64,000 nucleotides of DNA from SZUA-365 sp049663345 (GCA_049663345.1 JBATDG010000073.1:27041-91040); one strand, 5' to 3'; counted from the first letter of the stretch, positions 26,515 through 35,602 are shown. The notes: generated from the letters alone by a model not told the origin. Program-made: numbers and translations.

Positions 26515-27819
26515 TCAGTTTCGCGCAAACAATGCTGCGCCGCAGGCGCCGGTGAAAATACTGTCGGGGCTGATGTTGACGGTGAGGTCGCCGTAGTTCT
26601 CGCGGACCAGCATCTTGAGTGCGTTCGTGGCGGCTTCGTTCTTGGCCACGCCGCCGGTGAAGGTAAATTCATTGCTGATGCCGCCGCTGCGGGCGAGGAG
26701 AGACATCGCGCGAAGAATGATCGCCCGGTGCAGACCGGCGAGAATGTCTTCGCGCTTTTCGCCGACCGAAAGCCGCTGGCGAATCTCTGCGCCTGCGAAT
26801 ACGGTGCAGGTGGAATTGATGCGAATGGTTTTCGTCGCCTGCATCGCCTGCGGACCCAACTCATGCACGCCCATATTCATTTCATCGGCGACGTAGCCGA
26901 GGTAGCGGCCGCAGCCGGCTGCGCAGCGATCGTTCATCTGGAAATTCTCCACGATGCCGTTGCCGTCGATCTGGATGGCCTTGGTGTCCTGTCCGCCGAT
27001 GTCGAGCACTGTCCGGGTGTCGGGGAACATATAATGTGCGCCGAGTCCGTGACAGAGAATTTCGGATCGTATTTGCTCTTTCTCGAAAGGCAGACGCTGG
27101 CGGCCGTAGCCTGTGCCGACGATCTGCACGATGTTGAATTCCCGATCGACGGCGATCTTCACCGCAGCCCAGATTTCATCCTTCAGATCGGCGAATTCCG
27201 GAAGCGATGAGACTTCCTGGTAAGCGAACTCGATATGGGAGGCGAAGGACTTCGCGAAGCTGACGGATTCCACCCGGATGATCGCGCGGTCGAAAATTCC
27301 GACCAGACGCTCGAATGAGAGATCCTCTACATGCTTGCGCACCTGCTCCTGCGCGTAATCCATGAACTGGCTGGTCGCGATGTCGCGGAAGAAATCGCTC
27401 TTGTCAATCGAATCCGATTTATAGATCGCGACGGCTTCCTTTTCCATCTGGTGAATGATGTTTTCCACAGCCTCGAGATAGAGCGAGGCGACCATGGGGT
27501 CTTTCCAGTTATCCAGATCCGAGAGACAGATTCTGCGCAGTTCGACGAGCTGGGCATTGTGCTCAGCCAGTTTGTACTTGGCGCGGATCATCGGCATCAG
27601 CGAATTCACGATCCGCTGGCCGGATGGACTTTCCTTGATCTTCTGCTCAAGGATCGCGAAGCGCGAATGATTTTCCGCTTCCTCCTGGGCGATCTGGCAG
27701 GCAAGGGTATAATTGTGTCGGGAGTTGATGATGCCGCGACCAAGAATATTGGCGTGCTCATCCATATATATAGCTTTGCTCGTTGTCGAGCCGAGATCAA
27801 TGCCGATGTAGCATTCCAC
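26515..27819 (-). CDS. bcrA: Benzoyl-CoA reductase subunit BcrA (ATPase)
   Basis: 434 residues from the GTG at 27819 with an AGGA ribosome site, the size of BcrA of Thauera. The ASKHA ATPase begins at once (YIGIDLGSTTSKAIY). A large insert of about 140 residues follows, a feature of BcrA over BcrD, then IGGQDTKAIQID and the Cys pair in NDRCAAGCGRYLG and NSTCTVFAGAEI that binds the bridging 4Fe-4S cluster. The long-BcrA/short-BcrD pair points to the Bcr/Bad type of class I enzyme rather than the Bzd type, in which, as I recall, both ATPase subunits are short. Its start is next to the stop of bcrB. Confidence 0.94.
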   Translation of the reverse strand: MECYIGIDLGSTTSKAIYMDEHANILGRGIINSRHNYTLACQIAQEEAENHSRFAILEQKIKESPSGQRIVNSLMPMIRAKYKLAEHNAQLVELRRICLSDLDNWKDPMVASLYLEAVENIIHQMEKEAVAIYKSDSIDKSDFFRDIATSQFMDYAQEQVRKHVEDLSFERLVGIFDRAIIRVESVSFAKSFASHIEFAYQEVSSLPEFADLKDEIWAAVKIAVDREFNIVQIVGTGYGRQRLPFEKEQIRSEILCHGLGAHYMFPDTRTVLDIGGQDTKAIQIDGNGIVENFQMNDRCAAGCGRYLGYVADEMNMGVHELGPQAMQATKTIRINSTCTVFAGAEIRQRLSVGEKREDILAGLHRAIILRAMSLLARSGGISNEFTFTGGVAKNEAATNALKMLVRENYGDLTVNISPDSIFTGACGAALFARN

Positions 27820-27820
27820 G

Positions 27821-29134
27821 TTACGTCCTTTCTCTGCTGGAGGGTGTGTTCCTGCTCTGGCGCTTGGCATCTACCATCTGGAAATATGATTCCAGACGGT
27901 TCTTGATGTTCGCGGCGCTGAAATAGCGCGGATCAACCAGATCCGATTCGATAAAGCCGCCCGCCTTTCCTGTGCGCCGCTCGAGTTCGTTGAGAATCAA
28001 TAGCTGACCCGCGGAAAAAGAGTTGCAGCTCTTGATCGAGTTGATCAGGAAGCCGTCGGCCTCATATTCGTTGATGTATTTTTCGAGCAGATCGATGCGT
28101 GAAGGAAGATTCAGGTTGGTGTAGCAGCCGAGACAGTAGTCGGCAAGCGACTCAAACGGCTTGTCAGCGTTATGACGGAATCCCTGGTCGTAAATGCCGC
28201 CCACTTTGGTGTAGGAGGACGCAACGACGACGGCGGATTCGTCATAAAACATTTTCCAGAATTCGCGGAAGCTGGTCCAGTTGGGCGGACCCTCGACCAC
28301 CAGACGATATTTCTCACTGACCATCGGACCCTCGGGAGTAATCGGGCCCAGCTTCAGACGGACCCGCTCCTCCACTTCGCTGCGCAGCACGCGATAATAT
28401 TCCTCGCAGGATTCGCGTCCGCGGAAGGCAGTGAAGATGGGGCCGATATAATACACGCCGCCGAAATATGCGTCGATGGGAGAAGGTTTGAGTTTCGCGG
28501 ATTCGAGAATGGAAACAAGATCTTCCTCGGCGCGGGCGGAGGAATTCAGCAGCTCTTCGAGCCGCTCCCTGTCCAGCTTCTTGCCGGAGATGCGCTCGAG
28601 CTCCGGAACCAGTACGTCGCGCAGCTGCTTGACCACGTAGGCGCGCGATTCCTCCGTAATGGAGCCGTCGCCCTGATAAGGGACCTGCAGCATCACGGTG
28701 GGACAGTCATTATATTCCTGACGCAGAATTTCAAACCATTTCATGAAGGTGAAGCAGCCGGTATAGCTCAGGAGCAGCAGATCCGGCGGCGGAAGTTTTT
28801 CGCCGGTCGGTCCGATGTTGCCGGACTTCAGCATACCCACATCGCATTTGACGTAGGTGCACACGTCTTCCGAATGGCCATGCTTTTCCGCTTCGCGAAT
28901 GTAGCCGGCGCTTTTTTTGCGCATTGCGGACTGCAGCGCATTGATCTCGGGATGCACGGGCAGCATGTCGAAGGCGAGAATCAGCTCGTTGAGATTGCCG
29001 GGCACAAAGGTGTACACGACTTTCTTTCCTTCGTTCGTGGCCTGTCCGAGCTGGCGGAAATGCTCGGCGATCATGTCCTTCTGCAGGACCATGCTCTGTT
29101 CTTTCTGTACTGTATCGGTCTGTATGTCGCTCAT
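27821..29134 (-). CDS. bcrB: Benzoyl-CoA reductase subunit BcrB
   Basis: 437 residues from the ATG at 29134, placed one base after the stop of bcrC and 9 bases after a GGGGAG ribosome site; the frame is open far upstream over bcrC but that part is a shadow. It belongs to the HgdB/BcrB family. Conserved features are the Cys-containing segments EDVCTYVKCDVGM (about 80), LLSYTGCFTFMKWF (about 125) and DYCLGCYTNLNLPSR (about 340), which supply cluster ligands, and the VEGPPNW motif. With BcrC it forms the dearomatising module that adds two electrons to benzoyl-CoA. Confidence 0.93.
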   Translation of the reverse strand: MSDIQTDTVQKEQSMVLQKDMIAEHFRQLGQATNEGKKVVYTFVPGNLNELILAFDMLPVHPEINALQSAMRKKSAGYIREAEKHGHSEDVCTYVKCDVGMLKSGNIGPTGEKLPPPDLLLLSYTGCFTFMKWFEILRQEYNDCPTVMLQVPYQGDGSITEESRAYVVKQLRDVLVPELERISGKKLDRERLEELLNSSARAEEDLVSILESAKLKPSPIDAYFGGVYYIGPIFTAFRGRESCEEYYRVLRSEVEERVRLKLGPITPEGPMVSEKYRLVVEGPPNWTSFREFWKMFYDESAVVVASSYTKVGGIYDQGFRHNADKPFESLADYCLGCYTNLNLPSRIDLLEKYINEYEADGFLINSIKSCNSFSAGQLLILNELERRTGKAGGFIESDLVDPRYFSAANIKNRLESYFQMVDAKRQSRNTPSSRERT

Positions 29135-29135
29135 G

Positions 29136-30296
29136 TCAGGCATCTCCCCACAGTTTAATCGCATCCGCAAACGTGCCGGTCTGTTCCTTGATGACCTGGT
29201 ACTGTCCGGTGTCTTCGGAATACTTGAATGATGTATATGGAATGTTCTCTTTTTTAAGGGCTTCCTGCTGCATGGGACGTTCGAGCAGAGCCGGATCACA
29301 GAAACTCGGGGCGGCGAAAATAACGCCATCGGCGCCGGAGTTCGCAACTTGTCCGATCAGGTACGAGCCCTTCTTGCCGTCCGCCTCGTACTTGGAAGCC
29401 GTGGCGACGGTATTGTTCAGATAGGCGTGGCAGAGCGCGCCGATGGGATCGTCCGTGATCGGAATGTCTTCAGGCATGAAGCGCGCGCCGAGCATCCAGT
29501 CGTCGTCCACGATATTGCAGCCGCTGTTTTCGAGCGCGCGGATGAGACCGAGCGGCGGCTGCTCGCAGAATGCGCCGGTGAGCACGATGCGGATATTGTC
29601 GCGCACCGGCCGGTCTTCATTTTGCGTCGCGGCGAGGTAGTCGCGCATCAGCGCCGTGTGCTCGTTCACTTCGAGAATGTTGGAGGCCCGGAGAATCAGA
29701 TAGAGTTCGTAGGTGGGAACGAGATGCGGCTGCGCGACGCGCAGGGCATACAGTTCCCTTATGACGCGTCGGTTTTCATTATAGACCGCGATCGAAGCGT
29801 TGATATCTTCGCTGCTTACCTGCTTTCCGCTGATGCGGGAGAAATCGGCCAGCATGCTGCGGAGCTCGTGCTGATAAAAAACACCGCCGGTTTCTGCATC
29901 GAAGTTCTGCGGGAGGTCGACGTACTTCGCATACTTGTCCGGAAAGAGAAGCTTCCACATACCGCTCAGATTGCGGATAACATCGCAGATGGCGGGGAAA
30001 AGAATTCCATCGAGGCAGTCGAGCCGCTTGCTCACTCCCATCTCGATGGTCGAGCGCGGGATATGGCAGATGTACGACTGGAAGTAGGCATCCCCCTTGA
30101 TGATTTCAAGGAGGTCGCCTGCACCCATGATTCCGACTGGCAGCATTCCCGCGGCGTGGATCAGTTCACGCGGGACATACACAGGCATATAGCCGATTGC
30201 CCCTGCCTGATGCTTCGCTTTCCAGTCTTTCACATACTGAAAATCGATGTCGTTGTAGAGGTCTTCACATTTGCCGAGAATTTCTTTTACGATCAC
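29136..30296 (-). CDS. bcrC: Benzoyl-CoA reductase subunit BcrC
   Basis: 386 residues, GTG start at 30296 with an AGGT ribosome site. It is the second HgdB-family subunit. It has GYMPVYVPRELIHAAGMLPVG near the N-terminus, Cys in QSYICHIPRST and FPAICDVIRN (about 80-115), and a C-terminal cluster-ligand region with AAPSFCDPALLERP. It is a close match in length to BcrC/BadD of known class I enzymes. It pairs with BcrB to bind the 4Fe-4S clusters and the CoA substrate. It is the first of the four reductase genes and overlaps nothing; bcrB begins one base after its stop. Confidence 0.93.
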   Translation of the reverse strand: MIVKEILGKCEDLYNDIDFQYVKDWKAKHQAGAIGYMPVYVPRELIHAAGMLPVGIMGAGDLLEIIKGDAYFQSYICHIPRSTIEMGVSKRLDCLDGILFPAICDVIRNLSGMWKLLFPDKYAKYVDLPQNFDAETGGVFYQHELRSMLADFSRISGKQVSSEDINASIAVYNENRRVIRELYALRVAQPHLVPTYELYLILRASNILEVNEHTALMRDYLAATQNEDRPVRDNIRIVLTGAFCEQPPLGLIRALENSGCNIVDDDWMLGARFMPEDIPITDDPIGALCHAYLNNTVATASKYEADGKKGSYLIGQVANSGADGVIFAAPSFCDPALLERPMQQEALKKENIPYTSFKYSEDTGQYQVIKEQTGTFADAIKLWGDA

Positions 30297-30384
30297 GTTG
30301 CTGACCTTTCAGGTAGATGGATGGTCTCGTTTTCGAAGACATGCATTGCGGTGTGGACCAGCGCAGCGGCACTGGCCCTGCCCT

Positions 30385-31161
30385 TCATTCATTCGTCCAT
30401 TTGATATCACGTTTTTCCAGGAAGGCCGAAATGCCTTCGACGGCGTCTTTCGTATTCATCACGCCTTCGAGATACAGCTCTTCGAGGCGTCCAATAAACT
30501 GCTCGTAATGGGCGACGGTGGACATTCGCGCCGCGGTGCAGGCGAAGCGCAGCGAGGCAGCGCTTTTCGGGAGAATATTCTGCGCGATGAACACCGCGAG
30601 ATCCGCATCGAGCGCGCCTTCTTCCGACACGCTGTTCAGGACCCCACGCTCTTTTAATCGCGATGCCGGCAGCATTTCTCCGCCGAGAATCATCTCGGAG
30701 GCGAAAGCATCGCCGGCGCGCCAGGGCAGAAGCACGCTGGCGGGAGGAGGAAACACGCCGAGCTTGATTTCAGGCACGGCGAACTTGGCTTTCTGATCAG
30801 CGAGAATGAACGTGCAGGCCAGCACCATTTCGAAGCCGCCGCCGAGGCAGCAGCCGGTGACTTTTGCCAGCGTGGGCACGCGGCTCGCCAGAAGCTGTGC
30901 GATGAAGCGATGGAATTTCGGAAGCATTCCGCCCACTTGCTCGGGAGTATGTTCTTCGACGGCCGCGCCGAAGCTGAAATGCTTGCCGGTTCCGGAGAAG
31001 ACGATCAGCTTTCTCTGCGGCAGATCCTGCTGCGCGGCGAGAAAGTGAGAAATCTCGTCCATCATTGCCGAGGAAACGATATTCGCAGGCGGAGGCTGCA
31101 AAGTGACTTCCGCGACCTGTCCGTCATGCGTTTCGTTGATGAGAATGAGTTTATAATCCAT
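30385..31161 (-). CDS. dch: Cyclohexa-1,5-diene-1-carbonyl-CoA hydratase
   Basis: 258 residues of the crotonase family. Oxyanion-hole segments are KHFSFGAAVEEHTPEQV (about residue 60) and TGCCLGGGFEMVLACTF (about 105), and a proline-rich active-site segment reads KLGVFPPPASVLLP. The pattern SFGAxVEEHxPxxV is typical of dienoyl-CoA hydratases (Dch/BamR), which add water to the product of benzoyl-CoA reductase to give 6-hydroxycyclohex-1-ene-1-carbonyl-CoA. It is encoded next to oah and the reductase genes, as in Thauera. Confidence 0.92.
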   Translation of the reverse strand: MDYKLILINETHDGQVAEVTLQPPPANIVSSAMMDEISHFLAAQQDLPQRKLIVFSGTGKHFSFGAAVEEHTPEQVGGMLPKFHRFIAQLLASRVPTLAKVTGCCLGGGFEMVLACTFILADQKAKFAVPEIKLGVFPPPASVLLPWRAGDAFASEMILGGEMLPASRLKERGVLNSVSEEGALDADLAVFIAQNILPKSAASLRFACTAARMSTVAHYEQFIGRLEELYLEGVMNTKDAVEGISAFLEKRDIKWTNE

Positions 31162-31255
31162 GCGTTGCTTCCTGTGCGAATTCGTTCTGAATTTTCGGCT
31201 GCACGCTGCGGCACCCCGGGCGCCGCGGCGTGCGATGAGCGATGAGCGCTGATCT

Positions 31256-32341
31256 TTAGCGCGGAATGAATTCTTCTATCATCTCGTCGGTCCAGGGACG
31301 GCCCTTCGCCAATTCCTTGCGCAGGCGGATGAAATCAACCTCGCGGTTGCCTTTCGGACCCTCATTGAAGGCGCGGAAGCCGAGCTTGGCTTCGGTCATC
31401 ATGTTCAGCGCCAGCCATGAACGGTTGGTCTCGGAATTCTGCTGCCAGTGCTCGAGCTTCTTTTTCCTGAAGGACTCCAGCGTCTTCACCGTGCAGTCGG
31501 GCATGGTCAACGCAAGTTCGTAGGCCAGCTTGTTCACTTCCTGATCGAGCAGCGAAAGATCCACGGTGCATTCTGCCATGATCTTCTTACCGGCTTCCTT
31601 CGCCTCGCCGGTCGCGAATGCACCGTAGGCGGGATTTCCCCAGGCGTCGTTTTCCGCCAGACTCACCATCGGATTCGAGATGAAATTTCCTTCAGCATTT
31701 TTCAGAGCGGGCACGATCTTGTTGATCAGGCCGATGCGCACTGCCTGATGCGCCGACCACTGATTGCACAACGTGAGCGATTCGACCGTCCGCGACGCGC
31801 CGACGAAGAGATGGAGGAAGTCCGTCGAGCCGCCTTCGGGAGCGGAGCCGTGCTTGGGACCGGCCTGACCGAAGCGGGCGAGATCGGAAGCGATGGTGAA
31901 ATCACAGGCCATGCCGATTTCCTGTCCGCCCGCGATGCGCATGCCGTTGACGCGGTTGATAACGGGCTTGTCGCAGATAAGAATGTTCGTGACCATGTCA
32001 TTGAACAGACGCATGTACTGCTTGTATTCCTGCGGATTGCCGGAATAATATTCCGCGTATTCCTTCGTGTTACCGCCTGTGCAGAAGGACTTGTCGCCCA
32101 CTGCGGTGAAGATGACAGTTACGCAGGAACGGTCGCAGGATGCGGCGCGGAAAGCGAGAATGACTTCTTTCACAGCCGTGGTCGTGTAGGAATTGAACTG
32201 AGCGGGATTGTTCAGAAAGATCCAGTGGTTGCAGAGTCCTTCGATTTCATTTCCCTTGCCGTCGAGCAGCGGACGCTTTTCAACGATGATGTCTTTGTAC
32301 TCATAGCCCTCGACGAGCTCGTGATTCTTCAGATGATCCAT
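31256..32341 (-). CDS. oah: 6-oxocyclohex-1-ene-1-carbonyl-CoA hydrolase (ring opening)
   Basis: 361 residues, longer than ordinary crotonases, as expected for Oah/BamA/BzdY. Signature segments: NHWIFLNNPAQFNSYTT (about 40), VGDKSFCTGGNTKEYAEYY (about 85), MRIAGGQEIGMACDFTIA (about 135) and GPKHGSAPEGGSTDFL (about 165). The enzyme hydrates and hydrolytically opens the six-membered ring to 3-hydroxypimeloyl-CoA. BamA is the common marker gene for anaerobic aromatic degradation, so this gene alone strongly supports the pathway. Confidence 0.96.
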   Translation of the reverse strand: MDHLKNHELVEGYEYKDIIVEKRPLLDGKGNEIEGLCNHWIFLNNPAQFNSYTTTAVKEVILAFRAASCDRSCVTVIFTAVGDKSFCTGGNTKEYAEYYSGNPQEYKQYMRLFNDMVTNILICDKPVINRVNGMRIAGGQEIGMACDFTIASDLARFGQAGPKHGSAPEGGSTDFLHLFVGASRTVESLTLCNQWSAHQAVRIGLINKIVPALKNAEGNFISNPMVSLAENDAWGNPAYGAFATGEAKEAGKKIMAECTVDLSLLDQEVNKLAYELALTMPDCTVKTLESFRKKKLEHWQQNSETNRSWLALNMMTEAKLGFRAFNEGPKGNREVDFIRLRKELAKGRPWTDEMIEEFIPR

Positions 32342-32388
32342 GTTGATTTCCTCATTCTTGTATCGAAATAAAACGATAGAACGATGTC

Positions 32389-32408
32389 TGACCGTCTTTC
32401 AGACGGAC
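32389..32408. repeat. Small hairpin between had and oah
   Basis: CCGTCT (32392-32397) and AGACGG (32401-32406) with a 3-base loop lie in the 83-base gap between oah and had. There is no T-run. It could be an RNA processing or stability hairpin in the long transcript. Weak evidence. Confidence 0.3.
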
Positions 32409-32424
32409 GTCTTGCGACCCTGCT

Positions 32425-33486
32425 TCAGGGAGTGAGAATGACCCGCTTGTCGAGTTTGTGCGCGAGCGCCATGGGAATGATCTCGTTGATCATGTCCAGC
32501 GGCTTCATCTCGATGTTGTCGCGCAGATTGATTGCGCCGCTGAGCACCTGGTTGACCACGACCGGGTAGTGGGCCGGACGGCAGCCCCAGTTTCCGAAAA
32601 CATCGGCGTCGAAAGCCATGATGTTGCTGAGGCGGATCGTGAGCTTGTCCATGGTGAATCCTACCACGCCGACGCTGCCGGCAAACGAAAGCAGCGAGAA
32701 GGCGACGGATTGTCCGATAGCGGTACCGCTGGTCTCGAACACGCGCCACTGAAAGCGCGGGAGATTATTTTCTTTCGTGATGCCGCGGATTTTTTCCTTG
32801 ATGTCCCGCTCGCTCATGTCGCGGGAGTTGATGACATGCGAGGCGCCGAGCTTTGCGGCTCCCGCCAGCTTCGCGTCGTCGATGTCGAGAGCAATGACCG
32901 TGGCGCCTGCGGCCCGCGCCTGCTGTACCATGTAGATTCCGATGCCGCCTACGCCGATGACGATCGCAAGATCGCCTCCGCGCAAACCGCTGCGCTGCAG
33001 CGACTGATAGGGGGTGGTTACAGCGTCGGCGATGACAGAAAGTTCGGGCAGTGTGAATCCTTCGAGATCATCGGGCAGCGGACAGAGAAAGCGCGCCGGG
33101 ATGACCACATGACTGGCGAAGCCGCCGTTGAAATCGTTGCCGGGCATCAGCTGCTTCATGCAGATGTTGTCGCGTCCGTCTTTGCACAGCTTGCACTCTC
33201 CGCAGGGAAGGACGGCGGGCACGATAACGTTTTTCCCAGCCCATGCCGCGGCGTCTGCGCCGGTAGCGACAATCGTGCCGCTGATTTCGTGTCCGAGGAC
33301 GAGCGGAAGTTCGTGCTTCGTCTGCACTCCTCCGGTAATGAAGCCGATGTCGGTATGGCACAGGCCGCAGCCGGCGACGGCGACCACAACCTGATCCGCT
33401 TCGATCGTGTCGATCGTGAAGCTGCGTTTCTCCAAAGGTGCATTCACTGCTGTCAGGAAGTATCCGTAGGCGTCGATAGAATTCAT
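32425..33486 (-). CDS. had: 6-hydroxycyclohex-1-ene-1-carbonyl-CoA dehydrogenase
   Basis: 353 residues from the ATG at 33486 (AGAGGA ribosome site); an upstream ATG 11 codons earlier is less likely. It is a zinc-dependent medium-chain dehydrogenase. The catalytic zinc region is AGCGLCHTDIGF and GHEISGTIV, the structural zinc lobe has LPCGECKLCKDGRDNIC, and the nucleotide fold is VIGVGGIGIYMVQQA. Next to oah and dch it would be Had/BamQ, which oxidises the 6-hydroxy intermediate with NAD to the 6-oxo ester that Oah hydrolyses. Confidence 0.92.
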   Translation of the reverse strand: MNSIDAYGYFLTAVNAPLEKRSFTIDTIEADQVVVAVAGCGLCHTDIGFITGGVQTKHELPLVLGHEISGTIVATGADAAAWAGKNVIVPAVLPCGECKLCKDGRDNICMKQLMPGNDFNGGFASHVVIPARFLCPLPDDLEGFTLPELSVIADAVTTPYQSLQRSGLRGGDLAIVIGVGGIGIYMVQQARAAGATVIALDIDDAKLAGAAKLGASHVINSRDMSERDIKEKIRGITKENNLPRFQWRVFETSGTAIGQSVAFSLLSFAGSVGVVGFTMDKLTIRLSNIMAFDADVFGNWGCRPAHYPVVVNQVLSGAINLRDNIEMKPLDMINEIIPMALAHKLDKRVILTP

Positions 33487-33535
33487 GGCTTCCTCTTCAG
33501 ACTCCGGTGATATTGACATTATTTATCGGACAAAA

Positions 33536-34351
33536 CTATCTGCAATCTTCACAGTGCGGCGCGGCTTCTTCCGCCGCGGGCTCCTCAATCTTCTGCAGGC
33601 CGTCGGTCCGCCCGCTCAGCAGCACGCAGCCGTAGGCGGCCATGAATTGCGGAAGCTCGGGTTTGCGTATGTCGGACCATCGCTGCGAAAACATCTCCAC
33701 GATCATCGGATGCCGGTCTGGCACGCCGCCGGTGAAGACCAGCGTGTGCTGCGGCAGCGCCAGCTCTTCACAGCGCTTTGCGATCGAATGATACACGCCG
33801 CGCACGAGGTCGGGCATGGAACTGCCGTTCTTGATCATACCGATGATTTCAGATACCGCGAACACGGTGCAGTAGCTGTTGAGCCGGATTTCCGTCGTGG
33901 ATTTGCGGGCCATGGAGTCGAATAATGACGGATCCATGCCGAGACGAAATGCGATCTCTTCGAGAAAGGCGCCCGTACCAGCCGCGCATTTCCGGTTCAT
34001 CTTGAAATTCTCCACATACCCGGTTTCGGAGAGACGCACGTACTTGGTGTCCTGTCCTCCGATATCGATAATGTCGAGCCGCTCGGGATAGGCGTGATGT
34101 ACCGCAGCCGCAAGCGCAATGATTTCAGAATTGGCTTCGTAAGGGACGTCAAGCTGCTCGCGTCCGTAGCCGCAGGAATACACGGGGTAGCGGAGCTCAT
34201 GCTGTTCGGCGAAATGGTCGAGCACCGTCTTCGACGCGGCGCGGAAATCGTAGCCCGTGCGCACGGCCAGATGATCAACGATGCGGCCCTCGTCATCGAC
34301 GAGTACACCCTTGGTGAAGGACGAACCGAGATCCAGGCCAATGCGATACAC
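33536..34351 (-). CDS. Second BcrD/HgdC-like ATPase (activator), substrate system unknown
   Basis: 271 residues, GTG start directly after the stop of the BcrB-like gene (TAA then GTG). ASKHA ATPase: YRIGLDLGSSFTKGVLVDD at the N-terminus, IDIGGQDTKYVRLSE (about 95), and the two cluster cysteines in NRKCAAGTGAFLEEI and NSYCTVFAVSEII. It is separate from, and in addition to, BcrA and BcrD encoded 7 kb downstream. With the BcrB-like neighbour it forms a two-gene activator/reductase pair of the HgdC-HgdB or YjiL-YjiM type. The last residues include a Cys pair (HCEDC). Confidence 0.88.
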   Translation of the reverse strand: MYRIGLDLGSSFTKGVLVDDEGRIVDHLAVRTGYDFRAASKTVLDHFAEQHELRYPVYSCGYGREQLDVPYEANSEIIALAAAVHHAYPERLDIIDIGGQDTKYVRLSETGYVENFKMNRKCAAGTGAFLEEIAFRLGMDPSLFDSMARKSTTEIRLNSYCTVFAVSEIIGMIKNGSSMPDLVRGVYHSIAKRCEELALPQHTLVFTGGVPDRHPMIVEMFSQRWSDIRKPELPQFMAAYGCVLLSGRTDGLQKIEEPAAEEAAPHCEDCR

Positions 34352-35602
34352 TTACTTCCTCATCGCCAATTGGTTGACAAAAGTCTCGATGGCAATAATG
34401 CTCTGCTCCTCACTGTAGCAGCGGCTGTCGTTCAGATCGCCATTGAGTTCGAGATACGGCACCGCCGTCTGCTTTTGCACGCGCATCTGCAGGCCGTAGC
34501 GGTTGTTGGAATTTCGGGGACAGGTCTTCGCGTCGTGATAGATAATGCCATCGATCGAGTATTCCTTCAGATGCTGCTCGATCACCTGCTGCTTGATTCC
34601 GTCGGAACGCACGATAAAAAGTTTGGTGTAGGCCAGCGCTGAAGAGTCGAAGGGATTGGCAGAATCGAGATCGTCAAATACCCAGCTGTTGCAGTAAGTG
34701 GATGCGACGACGGAGGCGTTGAGGCCCGCGAAAAGCTTCGCCATGCTGCTGAGCTTGAACCACATCGGCATGCCTTCCCAGTACAGCCGGAATTTCTCGC
34801 CCTGCACTGCTCCAATGCCAGCCGAGACGCGCGCCTCCAGCTCTTCCTTGAGCAGACGGTAATAATTCAGCGCATGCTCGGTGCCGCGCATGACAACGAT
34901 GGGTCCCATATGAATGGACGCGTCGAAAAAGCTGATGGGCGAAGGACGACTGCGAGCGGTCTCGAGCACTTCGCGCCAGAGCACACAGGCATCATGCGAA
35001 AGTGCGATGCGATCGCGGAAGCGGTCGATGTCGAAGCGCAACCCGCTCACGGCTTCGAGCTGCGGAATGATGTCCTTGAATTGCTGCGCAACATAAGTGA
35101 CAAGGCTCTCCGAAATATCCTCCACGTTCAGCGGCGTGTGAATGCCAACGATGGGCGCGTTGAAATGCGCGGCGTAGAAGGCGAACCAGTCCATAACCTC
35201 GCGGCACTGGTTGGTGTTGTACACGAGGATGTCGGGCTTCGGGAGTCCGGCAAAGCCGTAGCGCTCCAGCGGAGTTTCGCCGGAGAGAAACGCACCGATG
35301 TCGCTGGTGAGGTAGGAGCAGATGTCGGGAGAATAGCCGTGTGCAACGGTGACGGGAATATATTCCGCCGCCTTTTTTGAGGCGCCGATCATCGCCGCAT
35401 GGTTCTCGGGAAAAAATACTTCGAAGCCCATGGAATACAGAAGTTCGGCGGGACCCACACTCGAGCACCACGCAACGCGCCGCTCGGGGCTTTCCGCTGC
35501 AGTTTTTACCCGGGCGAAATACCCGCTCATCACTTCCTTCAGCCGTTCGGCGGAAGCGAGCTTCACGACATCGCTTCCGCTACGCATTGGCCTGCTTTCC
35601 AT
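34352..35602 (-). CDS. Second BcrB/HgdB-like reductase or dehydratase component
   Basis: 416 residues, or 411 if the ATG at 35587 is used; that start overlaps the stop of the PanE-like gene. It belongs to the 2-hydroxyacyl-CoA dehydratase D / BcrB family. Features: WCSSVGPAELLYSMGFEVFF (about 45), SPDICSYLTSDIGAFL (about 90), VYNTNQCREVMDWF (about 125), WEGMPMWFKLSSMAKL (about 270) and a Cys near TYCNSW. It resembles BcrB more than BcrC by these segments. No second dehydratase-type subunit gene is adjacent, so it either acts as a homodimer or borrows a partner. The substrate is not deducible. Location among benzoyl-CoA genes suggests another aromatic or alicyclic CoA ester. Confidence 0.85.
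   Translation of the reverse strand: MESRPMRSGSDVVKLASAERLKEVMSGYFARVKTAAESPERRVAWCSSVGPAELLYSMGFEVFFPENHAAMIGASKKAAEYIPVTVAHGYSPDICSYLTSDIGAFLSGETPLERYGFAGLPKPDILVYNTNQCREVMDWFAFYAAHFNAPIVGIHTPLNVEDISESLVTYVAQQFKDIIPQLEAVSGLRFDIDRFRDRIALSHDACVLWREVLETARSRPSPISFFDASIHMGPIVVMRGTEHALNYYRLLKEELEARVSAGIGAVQGEKFRLYWEGMPMWFKLSSMAKLFAGLNASVVASTYCNSWVFDDLDSANPFDSSALAYTKLFIVRSDGIKQQVIEQHLKEYSIDGIIYHDAKTCPRNSNNRYGLQMRVQKQTAVPYLELNGDLNDSRCYSEEQSIIAIETFVNQLAMRK

Noticed and set aside
29135..29347. Upstream extension of bcrB by 71 codons
   Set aside because: This part is a shadow of bcrC; the ATG at 29134 with its GGGGAG site and the normal BcrB length are the better choice.
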